DNA from: Hymenobacter wooponensis
GTDB lineage: Bacteria > Bacteroidota > Bacteroidia > Cytophagales > Hymenobacteraceae
Reading direction: 5' to 3'
Length of the DNA stretch: 64,000 nt
Assembly: GCF_004745865.1 (NCBI RefSeq)
Contig: NZ_SRKZ01000004.1
Span: forward strand, 682,001-746,000
The notes beneath the pieces were generated by a model. That model was given only the letters and a program-made list of their open reading frames with translations, ran no database searches and was not told the DNA's origin. The position numbers and the translations under genes are program-made. Shown here in pieces: positions 25,412-33,232 of the stretch; within the stretch, counting starts at the first letter, position 1, and each line of letters starts with the position of its first letter.

Positions 25412-25840
25412 ATGAAACAATTTTTCGCCTCTCTGCTGCTTGTCGGCGCTACTGCCTCTACTGCGCTGGCGCAAAGCAAACCAGCGGCAACCGCACTAGT
25501 TCAGGAGCCTGTGCGCTATGAGTTTTGCGAACTAATGCGCACGGGAGCAGCCCAGCTGGGTAAGCCCGAAAAAGAGAAGAGCGGCGACATCTTCGTTGAC
25601 TTTGGCTATGGCTACGAGAAGCTCGGCGGCTCAGAACAGGTAATGCGCGAAGCCGGCAAAATTCAGGTATTCGCTACCAGTATCAGTGCCCTTAATTATA
25701 TGGGCTCTTTGGGCTGGGAGATTGTACAAATAATTGAACAGCCTACGAGCTACAACACGGCAGGCACCCCGCTCAACTTAGTGTACCGCTACATGTTGCG
25801 CCGGCCGCTCACGGCAAAAGGTGTGGCGGCACCTCGCTAG
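25412..25840 (+). CDS. secreted hypothetical protein, 142 aa
   Basis: Signal peptide MKQFFASLLLVGATASTALAQ from ATG 25412; the upstream frame to 25322 is not convincing. The mature part contains VRYEFCELMRTGAAQLGKPEKEKSGDIFVDFGYGYEKLG and SALNYMGSLGWEIVQIIEQ, a pattern resembling proteins of the DUF4177 type that end in a Trp-containing strand, but the link is weak. Unknown function. The 278-base gap before it contains AT-rich sequence and TACTTTGC/TTACTTTCG -7-like elements near 25160-25195. Confidence 0.65.
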   Translation: MKQFFASLLLVGATASTALAQSKPAATALVQEPVRYEFCELMRTGAAQLGKPEKEKSGDIFVDFGYGYEKLGGSEQVMREAGKIQVFATSISALNYMGSLGWEIVQIIEQPTSYNTAGTPLNLVYRYMLRRPLTAKGVAAPR

Positions 25841-25917
25841 GCCACTTCTCAGGTGATTTTATGGGAGCCCCGAAGTATACTATGTTAGTTGCTTCGGGGC
25901 TTGTTGTTGCTCGGCCA

Positions 25918-26616
25918 CTAGCGGACGGGCTCTAGGCCTTGCTGGGTAAACAACCGCTCATGGCCGCGCGCTACCTTAATTAAGTCGCCCAGAAAGAGCT
26001 TGACGCGGCCAAAGAAGATAACGCCGCTCATGTCATCCTTGGGTTCTTTGCCGGCGGCAAGGGCCTGCCGATAGCCGCCCCCGGCCCCGACACCAATCCA
26101 GCGGAATATCCGGTAGTGCGCAGCTACGGAAGGCTCCAGCATAAACAGCACTTCCCTGTTGGTACGCCGCACACCACCGTCCGGAAAGTAGTATTTGGTG
26201 TAGTAGCTGCCAACCCCTAGCTGCAACGGAGTGCTTAGCTCCCAGCGCTGATTGCCAATAAACACGTATTCGCCGTAAGCCGCCAGGTACCTAAACCGGA
26301 CCTCGTCGCGGGTGCCGGCTGGGGTACCTAGGGGCTGCTCAATGCGCGTGGGCACGCCCCCCGAGAGCCGATATACTCCAATGCCAGCTCGCCAGCGGCC
26401 TCGCCATTCAATTCCGCCTTTTAACCCGTTGATGCCTACTACCTTGCCGTTCAGGATGGAGAAGCGCTGATCGAACTGAAATACGGCCCGGCGATGCGCC
26501 TGCCGCACAAACGTGCTATCGTAGGAGGGCTCCGATTCGGCGTAGGCCACCCTACCGGCTCCCAGTAGGAACAGTAGACTTATACCAGGTAAACAGGGCA
26601 GACTAGCGACTTTCAC
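25918..26616 (-). CDS. predicted outer-membrane beta-barrel protein
   Basis: About 232 residues with a signal peptide (VKVASLPCLPGISLLFLLGAGRVAYAE) when started at GTG 26616. The frame continues to a TTG at 26646, but a -7-like TACCTTTAC at 26624-26632 falls inside that extension. The body has alternating aromatic/hydrophobic strands (RFRYLAAYGEYVFIGNQRWEL, PLQLGVGSYYTKYYFPDGG, SVAAHYRIFRWIGVGAGGGYRQAL) typical of small barrels. Function unknown; start uncertain. Confidence 0.6.
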   Translation of the reverse strand: MKVASLPCLPGISLLFLLGAGRVAYAESEPSYDSTFVRQAHRRAVFQFDQRFSILNGKVVGINGLKGGIEWRGRWRAGIGVYRLSGGVPTRIEQPLGTPAGTRDEVRFRYLAAYGEYVFIGNQRWELSTPLQLGVGSYYTKYYFPDGGVRRTNREVLFMLEPSVAAHYRIFRWIGVGAGGGYRQALAAGKEPKDDMSGVIFFGRVKLFLGDLIKVARGHERLFTQQGLEPVR

Positions 26617-26779
26617 GGGGTAAAGGTACGCGGACTTAAATAGCAATAGCGCAACGGATGCCAGCAGTTCACCCTAGGGCTACAGGCACTTCACCACAGT
26701 TGCCATACGGTTCACCGGGTTTACGCCTTTACAACCCACCTATAATGCGCAAGTTTAGAGCGTCAACTTGCTAGTCCCT

Positions 26780-27241
26780 ATGCTACTCGCCCCCGACCCT
26801 TTGTTTTCTTTGGCCAACACCGTAGCCCTATTAGGCTGGGCCTTGCTGGTAGTGGCTCCGCGCTGGCGCTTCACGCAAGCCACCGTGCTAAGCGGCGCAC
26901 TGCCCTTGGTGCTAGCAGTGGCCTACGCCCTACTGATTGGGTCGCACTACCTCGGCCCCCACGCCTCAGAGGGAGGGTTCAACTCCTTGGCTGAGGTGGC
27001 CGCGCTGTTCCGCGACTCGTGGGGGCTCTTGGCTGGCTGGGTGCATTACTTGTGCTTTGATATGAGCATCGGGATTTGGGAAAGCCTGGATGCCCGCCGT
27101 CGCGGCGTGCCACACCTGCTGCTGGTGCCGTGTTTGGTGCTCACGTTCCTGTTTGGGCCGGTAGGGCTGCTGCTCTATAGCCTGCTGCGGCGTTTCTACG
27201 GCCGCGAAGTTTCTGCCGCTGTTTTACCAATCACGCATTAA
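26780..27241 (+). CDS. ABA4-like (DUF4281) membrane protein
   Basis: About 153 residues with four hydrophobic helices (ANTVALLGWALLVV, LSGALPLVLAVAYALLIG, WVHYLCFDMSIGIW, LVPCLVLTFLFGPVGLLLY). The order DPLFSLANTVALLGW, GWVHYLCFDMSIGIWE and LVLTFLFGPVGLLLYSLLR is the signature of the plant ABA4 homologue family, where ABA4 is needed for neoxanthin formation. The bacterial role is not established; carotenoid pigments of the host genus make a link conceivable. Twelve bases separate it from the next membrane protein, suggesting an operon. Confidence 0.78.
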   Translation: MLLAPDPLFSLANTVALLGWALLVVAPRWRFTQATVLSGALPLVLAVAYALLIGSHYLGPHASEGGFNSLAEVAALFRDSWGLLAGWVHYLCFDMSIGIWESLDARRRGVPHLLLVPCLVLTFLFGPVGLLLYSLLRRFYGREVSAAVLPITH

Positions 27242-27253
27242 GCTTTTACTGCT

Positions 27254-28120
27254 ATGTCTGCTACCCTGCCCGTGAAAACACTGGTTACCTCAACCGGCCA
27301 AACCCGTCCGTCAGCCACTTCTCTCCTAGCTTACCTCACCGATTGGCTCCGGGTGCTGCATCGCGTAAACCCCGTGTTGTCGGGGGCCGGATGGCTGCAC
27401 GTGGGGGTGCTGGTGCTGGCGCTAGGCCTGTTGCCCTTCGACCAGCGCGTGGTAACTGGCCTAGCGGTGTGGATGAAGCCAATAAAGTTCTCGCTTTCGA
27501 TTGTGGCCTACACCTGGACGCTGGCCTGGCTGCTGGCCGATTTACCGGCTCGTGCGCAGCGCGCCGTGCGCCTGATTAGTTGGGGCGTGGCCCTGAGCAT
27601 GGTGGTGGAAATGGGCTGTATAGTAGTTCAAGCAGCCCGCGGCACCACTTCGCACTACAACGCCGCCACCGCTTTTGATGGCATAGCTTTCGGCCTGATG
27701 GGCATCTTTATACTGCTGAACACGGTTCTCACCACCTGGGCGGTGTACCTGGTGTGGCGGCACCGCCCCCACGGCCCGGCGGGCTACGTGTGGGGTGTGC
27801 GCCTGGGCCTGCTGCTATTTCTCATTGGCAGCGTACTGGGCGGCATGATGATTCACCTCAACCAGCACACCGTAGGCGCCCCCGATAGCGGCCCCGGCCT
27901 GCTCGGCCTCGGCTGGAGCACCCGCGCTGGCGACCTGCGCATTGCGCACTTTCTAGGCCTGCACTCGTTGCAAGTGGTGCCCCTGCTGGGGTGGTGGATC
28001 AGCCGGAAGTTGCCCGCCCACGCCGTGCTTCTTACATGGCTGGGAGCCGCCGCTTACACAGGGTTGGTAGCGTTGCTGTTCGCGCAAGCGATGCACGGAA
28101 AGTCGTTGTTCAACTGGTAA
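27254..28120 (+). CDS. integral membrane protein, 288 aa, unknown
   Basis: About seven hydrophobic segments, beginning with AGWLHVGVLVLALGLLPF and ending with LTWLGAAAYTGLVALLFAQAMHG. Conserved-looking features are the KPIKFSLSIVAYTW segment after the first helix, MVVEMGCIVVQAARGTTSHYN, GSVLGGMMIHLNQHTVG and RIAHFLGLHSLQVVPLLGW, with several membrane-embedded histidines. Lies 12 bases downstream of the ABA4-like gene and ends before a terminator, so the pair forms one unit. Not assigned to a named family. Confidence 0.75.
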   Translation: MSATLPVKTLVTSTGQTRPSATSLLAYLTDWLRVLHRVNPVLSGAGWLHVGVLVLALGLLPFDQRVVTGLAVWMKPIKFSLSIVAYTWTLAWLLADLPARAQRAVRLISWGVALSMVVEMGCIVVQAARGTTSHYNAATAFDGIAFGLMGIFILLNTVLTTWAVYLVWRHRPHGPAGYVWGVRLGLLLFLIGSVLGGMMIHLNQHTVGAPDSGPGLLGLGWSTRAGDLRIAHFLGLHSLQVVPLLGWWISRKLPAHAVLLTWLGAAAYTGLVALLFAQAMHGKSLFNW

Positions 28121-28156
28121 GCGTTCCTAATCGTTGCCCGAACCGCTTGTACCATT

Positions 28157-28193
28157 AAAAGCCCTTACCTCCTGTGTGGAAGTAAGGGCTTTT
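28157..28193 (+). terminator. rho-independent terminator
   Basis: AAAAGCCCTTAC pairs with GTAAGGGCTTTT around a 13-base loop, after the two-gene membrane protein unit. Confidence 0.85.
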
Positions 28194-28228
28194 CTAGTTT
28201 CGTCAGACGTGTTGCGGGCCACAAGAAA

Positions 28229-28276
28229 GGATTGACGCCGCTTGATGCGCGGAATGCTCTGCGTCCTCGCAATGAC
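28229..28276. repeat. intergenic repeat arm, distinct family
   Basis: The stretch from GATTGACGCC to CGCAATGACG has the look of a REP-type arm (ends in ATTGACG and CAATGACG). Its sequence differs from families A, B and C and only one copy was seen here, so its repeat nature is inferred from style. Confidence 0.35.
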
Positions 28277-28332
28277 GTTCTATTTTACTTCTTGCTATTC
28301 ACTTCATTCCTCATTTTACCACGGCGCCCCCG

Positions 28333-29877
28333 TTACTTCAACGCCTTAAACTTGCGACGGATAACTTCCTGGACGGGCACGTTTTCGATTTTGCTTTCGA
28401 GCCAGGAAATAATGTCGAGATAGAGAAAAGGACGGCGTTCGAAGGGGTTTTCGGCAATGCGAATCAGCTTGTTTTTGAGCTTGATGAAGGCATCTTTCAG
28501 TTCAAAGGGCGCGATGTCGCCGAGGTTGCGCAGAAACTGGAAGATGGCCTCCTGCATCTGCTGCTGGTCGTTCATTTTGCCCAGAAAGCGATACACCGAG
28601 CGAATTTGGTATTCGAGAGCTTCGTCGCGGCCGGCTTCGTAGTGGGCAATCAGGTTAAGGATGCGGGCAAAGCACTGAATGTCCTCGCGCAGGTTCGCCT
28701 CCTTGAAGAAAATTACTTTGTTGAGGTACTCAATGGCCTTGTCGGGCTGGCCGCTGCCGAAGTACAGGCTGGCAATTTTGTAATAGAATATCAGGCGCCG
28801 GTGCGAGTCGAGCTGAATGCGGAAGTAATCAAGCTTTTCCAGCAGCTCCGGGATGATGGTTAGCCCTTCCGTGAACTGCCCGCGCATGAAATACCCATTC
28901 AGCCGGTTCGTGTAGATATACAGGAACAGCAGCATTTCAATGTTAGGGCTGGTGCGCCGGTCGGGGTCGGCGGCGTAGGCCTCTAGCTGCGCCAGCACTT
29001 GCTCAAATTTGCTATAGTACAGCATGTTGTGCGCCGTAATCAGCAAGTTGTGCAGGCCCTTGATATAAAGCATGGCCTGCTGCTCGCGCATAGTAGGGTT
29101 GTTCTCAAACAGGTCTACCCACTTCTGCGCGTAGCGGAAGCACAGGCGGAAATTCTGCGTGATGGTATAATACCACACGTGGGCCTGGTAGTAATAAAGC
29201 TGCTCGTAGAAACCCGCCTGGCGAGGGTCCAGCGCGGGTAACCCATTACGGAAGTAGGCCGTGATTTTTTCGTAGTCCTGCTGGTTGCGGGTGTGCCCAA
29301 TTTTGAGGTAACGGCCGTACATGCGCAGCGCCAGGTTGGAAAGCTCGTGCTCCCGGGCTAGGTGCGTAACCGTATCCGTGGCCTCATCCGACAGCTCCCG
29401 AGCCCGGCCGCGCAGGCTGCGCGTGATGTACTGCCCTTCAATGAGCTTTTCAAAGTCCAGGGCTAGCAGCACAATGTGCGGCATCTCACACTGGTGGGCC
29501 GTAGCTTTTATCTTTTCCAGCATGCGCAAACTCTGCTGGTAGAGGCCGCGGTTATAGAGTACGCGGGCATAATCAAGCTGCTCGTGGAGCTGTATATCGA
29601 GGTTGTGGCCGGCATGGTACATGCGCAGGCTGGCCAGCAACTGCCGGTATAGGTTGGCCTTTAGGTTAGCTACTTGCACTTTCTTGATGGCTGGCACTTG
29701 GGCCAGCACGCGTTCCTCATCATACTTCTCCTGCCCATCAAGGGCATCAAAGAGCTGCAGAAACTTGAGCCCATCGGTAGAGCCCTGCCGGTTGGCAAAC
29801 AGCCGGAAGTGCCGCTTTTCGGTGCGGGTGAGAGTCTTAATCAGCTGAAAAACCGGATCGGTATTTTCGTTGGGCAT
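28333..29877 (-). CDS. conserved Bacteroidota protein, helical-repeat (TPR-like), 514 aa
   Basis: Starts MPNENTDPVFQLIKTLTRTEKRHFRLF at ATG 29877 (the frame's TTG at 29889 is less likely). The protein is almost entirely helical, with repeated paired helices such as LYNRGLYQQSLRMLEKIKA, LTIIPELLEKLDYFRIQ and SGQPDKAIEYLNKVIFF, consistent with a TPR-type superhelix. There is no signal peptide or TM segment, so it is likely cytoplasmic. Function unknown. Its start is only 32 bases from the operator-like sequence of the divergent ilv operon, so its expression may be affected by the same regulator. Confidence 0.8.
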   Translation of the reverse strand: MPNENTDPVFQLIKTLTRTEKRHFRLFANRQGSTDGLKFLQLFDALDGQEKYDEERVLAQVPAIKKVQVANLKANLYRQLLASLRMYHAGHNLDIQLHEQLDYARVLYNRGLYQQSLRMLEKIKATAHQCEMPHIVLLALDFEKLIEGQYITRSLRGRARELSDEATDTVTHLAREHELSNLALRMYGRYLKIGHTRNQQDYEKITAYFRNGLPALDPRQAGFYEQLYYYQAHVWYYTITQNFRLCFRYAQKWVDLFENNPTMREQQAMLYIKGLHNLLITAHNMLYYSKFEQVLAQLEAYAADPDRRTSPNIEMLLFLYIYTNRLNGYFMRGQFTEGLTIIPELLEKLDYFRIQLDSHRRLIFYYKIASLYFGSGQPDKAIEYLNKVIFFKEANLREDIQCFARILNLIAHYEAGRDEALEYQIRSVYRFLGKMNDQQQMQEAIFQFLRNLGDIAPFELKDAFIKLKNKLIRIAENPFERRPFLYLDIISWLESKIENVPVQEVIRRKFKALK

Positions 29878-29908
29878 TGTATTAAGCAAAAAGTCAACTT
29901 ACTGATTA

Positions 29909-29999
29909 ATAACTATTTGTCATTTACAAATCAAATAATAGAAATAGTAAGGAAGTAAGAAAAAAATTTTAGCCAACGCAGTAACGTCATGTACTTGCG
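29909..29999 (+). promoter_or_regulatory. promoter/operator region of the ilv operon
   Basis: Contains ATAACTATTTGT (29909-29920), GAAATAGTA (29941-29949) and CATGTACTTGCG (29988-29999). The same three words occur upstream of leuA, and the GAAATAGTA to CATGTACTTGCG distance is 47 bases in both. A TTTT occurs at the same place in each, 21 bases before TACTTG, in the position of a -33 box. TACTTGCG is read as the -7 element. ACTATTT and AAATAGT are inverted, as expected for a dimeric regulator. Confidence 0.7.
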
Positions 30000-30221
30000 C
30001 TCATCAATAGAGCGTAAAGATGATATGCCCGAGCACTTTTCCACCTCCTGGTCTGCAATTTTTCTTCCGTTAGTAACGGCCGGCTGGCGAGCCATCATCA
30101 CGCAAGCTTCTCCCTCCGGAGATACCATAAGCGGTTGTTACTCTCTGCAAAGAATAGAACCAAATCAAGCCCTCCGTAGGCCACTCCCAACACCTTCTCC
30201 CTCCTTCCACTTCCGCTTTCC

Positions 30222-30278
30222 ATGACTACTGCTTTCCGCCTCGTCCTGCTAGTCATTATTCTGCCACTGCCGGGCTGA
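30222..30278 (+). CDS. ilv operon leader peptide, 18 aa
   Basis: ATG 30222 to TGA 30278 encodes MTTAFRLVLLVIILPLPG. Eight consecutive codons specify Leu, Val, Leu, Leu, Val, Ile, Ile and Leu: all three branched-chain amino acids made by the genes that follow. It ends directly before a terminator hairpin and about 100 bases before ilvE. This is the composition and placement of attenuator leader peptides such as IlvL, although it is not homologous in sequence. Too short for standard ORF calling. Confidence 0.8.
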   Translation: MTTAFRLVLLVIILPLPG

Positions 30279-30341
30279 AAGGAAGCGCATTGTCCCTGAT
30301 TCGACTAGCCTTTCTCAGCCCAGCGCTTGGAAAGGCTTTTT
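30272..30341 (+). promoter_or_regulatory. transcription attenuator of the ilv operon
   Basis: The terminator is AGCCTTTC (30307-30314) / GAAAGGCT (30330-30337), with the T run at 30337-30341. The segment GGGCTGAAAGG overlapping the leader stop codon (30273-30283) is complementary, with a two-base bulge, to CCTTTCTCAGCCC in the 5' arm and loop, and AAGCGC just after it complements GCGCTT in the loop. These pairings exclude the terminator. A ribosome stalled in the Leu/Val/Ile run would leave the antiterminator segment free; one reaching the stop codon would cover it. Confidence 0.75.
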
Positions 30342-30379
30342 CATAGCCGTTTTTCTCTCTCCTTACCTCACCTACTACC

Positions 30380-31288
30380 ATGTATTTCACCAGTAATACC
30401 ATTGCCTTTTTGGATGGCGAGTTCGTGCCGGCTGAGCAGGCTACCTGTGGGGTGTATGCCCAGTCGCTGCACTATGGTTACTCCGTTTTCGAAGGTATTA
30501 GAGCCTACAATACGCCCGCCGGAACTCGCATTTTCAAGGCTGAGGAGCACTACGAGCGGCTACATTACTCGTGTAAAGCAGTAGGGCTGCCACTGGAGTA
30601 CTCGGTAGAGGAGCTCACGCGCATCAGCTACGAGGTACTGGAACGCAACAACCTGACGGATGCGTACATCCGCCCGCTGGTGTATGCTGCCACGCCCAAC
30701 ATGAGCCTGAAAGCCGCCACCTCCAGCAACCTGCTGATTGCAGTGTGGGAATGGGGCAAATACCTCGGCGACCAGAGCCTGCGCCTCACCATCTCGCCCT
30801 ATGAGCGCCCCAACCCCAAGGCGGTGCCTATTGAGGCTAAAGTAGGCGGCCACTACGTTAACTCCATCATTGCCAGCACCGAGGCCAAGGGCCGCGGCTA
30901 CGATGAGGCCCTGCTGCTTGACATGAACGGCTACGTAGCCGAGGGCCCAGGTGCTAACTTCTTCTTCGAGCGCGACGGAGAACTATACACAGCTCCACAG
31001 GGCAGTATTCTGCGCGGCATCACCCGCAACACCATCATCGACTTGGCCCGGGAAGCCGGTATCACGGTGCACGAGAAGTTCTTTAAGCCCGAGGAGCTAC
31101 GCACCGCTTCCGCGGCCTTCATGACAGGCACCGCGGCTGAGGTTATCGGCATTGCTTCGGTGGATGATGTAGTGTTTGAAAAGTCATTCCAGCACTCCAT
31201 CGGCGGCATGCTCGCCAGCCACTACCACGCCCTAGTAACGGGGCAAGCAGTAAGCCGCAACGCCAGCTTCGCGGAACAAGCTCGGTAG
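30380..31288 (+). CDS. ilvE: branched-chain amino acid aminotransferase
   Basis: Fold-type IV PLP enzyme, 302 residues, catalysing the last transamination to Val, Leu and Ile. Seen: LHYGYSVFEGIRAY at the N-terminus, PLP lysine in EAKVGGHYVNSI (about residue 156), LLLDMNGYVAEGPGANFFFE, LRGITRNTIIDLA and MTGTAAEVIGI. First structural gene of the ilv operon, about 40 bases after the attenuator T run. The start at 30380 gives the normal family N-terminus. Confidence 0.95.
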   Translation: MYFTSNTIAFLDGEFVPAEQATCGVYAQSLHYGYSVFEGIRAYNTPAGTRIFKAEEHYERLHYSCKAVGLPLEYSVEELTRISYEVLERNNLTDAYIRPLVYAATPNMSLKAATSSNLLIAVWEWGKYLGDQSLRLTISPYERPNPKAVPIEAKVGGHYVNSIIASTEAKGRGYDEALLLDMNGYVAEGPGANFFFERDGELYTAPQGSILRGITRNTIIDLAREAGITVHEKFFKPEELRTASAAFMTGTAAEVIGIASVDDVVFEKSFQHSIGGMLASHYHALVTGQAVSRNASFAEQAR

Positions 31289-31320
31289 TGGCCTAGAGAA
31301 CACCAAAACTAACCACATTG

Positions 31321-31478
31321 AACGTCATGCTGAGCGGAGCCGAAGCCTCTCCCTCTGGCTAACTCAACTGGTCTAGACCTCTGCAACGAAGCGGTAGAGA
31401 TGCTTCGGCTCCGCTCAGCATGACAAATACCATTGCCACGTCAGCACGCGAGATGTCTCGACTAGCTCGACATGACGG
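31321..31478. repeat. family B unit plus half of family A between ilvE and ilvD
   Basis: A family B pair (ACGTCATGCTGAGCGGAGCC... and the complementary arm ending CTCAGCATGAC at 31424) has its conserved loop in inverted orientation. It is followed by a family A arm, CACGCGAGATGTCTCGACTAGCTCGACATGACG (31445-31477). The complete B pair would fold into a long hairpin in the operon mRNA. Confidence 0.75.
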
Positions 31479-31507
31479 TCTTCTCTCAAAATAACAGCCT
31501 CCACCCA

Positions 31508-33232
31508 ATGGCCCTGAATAAATACAGCCGCATCTACACCCAGGACGACAGCCTGCCGGCGTCCCAAGCCATGCTTATTGGCTCGGGGCTTTCGGATGCT
31601 GATTTGCACAAGCCGTTTGTGGGCATCTGCTCCACAGGCTTCGAGGGCAACACCTGCAACATGCACCTCAACGGCCTGGCCGACCAGGTGAAGGCAGGCG
31701 TGCAGGAGCAGGGGCTGGTGGGGCTGCGGTTTAACACCATTGGGGTGTCGGATGGCATTACGAACGGCACAGCAGGCATGCGCTATTCCCTGGTTTCCAG
31801 GGAAATCATTGCGGACTCCATTGAGGCCATGACTGGGGCGCACAACTACGATGCCCTGGCCTGCGTGATGGGCTGCGACAAGAACATGCCGGGGGCTCTC
31901 ATTGCCATGGCGCGCCTGAACCGGCCTTCGCTGATGGTGTACGGGGGCACAATTAAGGGCGGCACATTTAAGGGACAGCAGCTCAATATTGTATCGTGCT
32001 TTGAGGCCTACGGTAAGAAGCTGCAGGGGCAGATATCGGACGAGGATTACAAGGGCATCATCCACAATGCCTGCCCGGGCCCTGGCGCCTGCGGCGGCAT
32101 GTACACGGCGAATACCATGGCGGCGGCCATCGAAACGCTGGGCATGAGCGTCCCGTTTTCCTCGTCCTCCCCTGCGGTTAGCCAGGAGAAGCAACAGGAG
32201 TGCCTCACGGCCGGTGCCTACCTGCGCCGCCTGCTAGAACTCGACCTCAAGCCCCGCGACATTCTTGTGCGCGAAGCCTTTGAAAATGCCTTGGTGATGA
32301 CCACCGTGCTCGGCGGCTCCACCAACGCGGTGCTCCACCTGATTGCCATTGCCCACGCTGCCGGCGTGCCGCTGACCATGGAGGACTTTCAGGCGGTAAG
32401 CAACCGCACGCCGGTTTTGGCTGATTTGAAGCCTAGCGGCAAGTACCTGATGGAGGACCTATCGGCCTTGGGCGGCGTGCCGGCCGTAATGAAAACCCTG
32501 CTAAACCTAGGCCTGCTCCACGGCGACCTACTGACAGTAACCGGCAAAACTCTCGCCGAAAACCTCGCCGACGTGCAGCCCCTGGGCGCCGAGCAGGATT
32601 TGCTCCGCCCCTTGGATAACCCCATCAAAGCCGACGGCCACATTCAGATTCTGTATGGCAATCTGGCTTCAAGAGGTGCTGTGGCCAAAATCACGGGGAA
32701 GGAAGGCCTGCGGTTCGAGGGCCCGGCCATTGTATTTAACTCCGAAGAAGAGCTGAACGAAGGCATTTCGCAAGGCAAGATTCAGCCCGGCCAAGTCGTC
32801 GTGATTCGTTACGTTGGGCCCAAGGGCGGGCCTGGCATGCCGGAAATGCTCAAGCCTACCTCGGCCATTATTGGGGCTGGGTTGGGTGATAAAGTGGCCC
32901 TGATTACCGATGGCCGCTTTTCGGGCGGCACCCACGGCTTCGTGATTGGGCACGTGTGCCCGGAGGCCTACGACGGCGGCACCATTGCGCTGGTGGAAGA
33001 CGACGACTGGATTGTGCTGGACGCCAGCACCAACACCATGGAAGTGCAGGTAGAAGACGCCTTGCTGGAGCTACGCCGCCAGCAGTGGAAGCGGCCCCGG
33101 CCCAACGTGCAACAAGGCGTGCTGCTGAAGTATATCCGCACGGTCAGCGACGCGAGCCGCGGCTGTATCACCGATTACCAGGAAGACCATGTACTTGAAC
33201 CCACAACCCCAGCCCGCGCCAACCTCGCCTGA
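31508..33232 (+). CDS. ilvD: dihydroxy-acid dehydratase
   Basis: Iron-sulfur dehydratase making the 2-oxo acid precursors of Val and Ile. About 574 residues with cluster-ligand motifs CNMHLN, VMGCDKNMPG and NACPGPGACGGMYTANTMA, and the C-terminal ITDGRFSGGTHGFVIGHVCPEA. ATG 31508 (MALNKYSRIYTQDD) is chosen because the frame's ATG at 31472 lies inside the family A repeat. The last 44 bases overlap the start of ilvB. Confidence 0.95.
   Translation: MALNKYSRIYTQDDSLPASQAMLIGSGLSDADLHKPFVGICSTGFEGNTCNMHLNGLADQVKAGVQEQGLVGLRFNTIGVSDGITNGTAGMRYSLVSREIIADSIEAMTGAHNYDALACVMGCDKNMPGALIAMARLNRPSLMVYGGTIKGGTFKGQQLNIVSCFEAYGKKLQGQISDEDYKGIIHNACPGPGACGGMYTANTMAAAIETLGMSVPFSSSSPAVSQEKQQECLTAGAYLRRLLELDLKPRDILVREAFENALVMTTVLGGSTNAVLHLIAIAHAAGVPLTMEDFQAVSNRTPVLADLKPSGKYLMEDLSALGGVPAVMKTLLNLGLLHGDLLTVTGKTLAENLADVQPLGAEQDLLRPLDNPIKADGHIQILYGNLASRGAVAKITGKEGLRFEGPAIVFNSEEELNEGISQGKIQPGQVVVIRYVGPKGGPGMPEMLKPTSAIIGAGLGDKVALITDGRFSGGTHGFVIGHVCPEAYDGGTIALVEDDDWIVLDASTNTMEVQVEDALLELRRQQWKRPRPNVQQGVLLKYIRTVSDASRGCITDYQEDHVLEPTTPARANLA

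Noticed and set aside
30000..30221. T-box or SAM/THF riboswitch upstream of ilvE
   Set aside because: No T-box core, no SAM-I style conserved junctions; only scattered purine-rich words.
29989..30225. 78-codon frame before the ilv leader peptide as a protein gene
   Set aside because: Its start lies inside the proposed -7 element and its composition is not protein-like. Kept only as a possible feature of the leader RNA.
31415..32194. 259-codon minus-strand frame opposite ilvD
   Set aside because: Starts inside ilvD and ends in the repeat; no domain.
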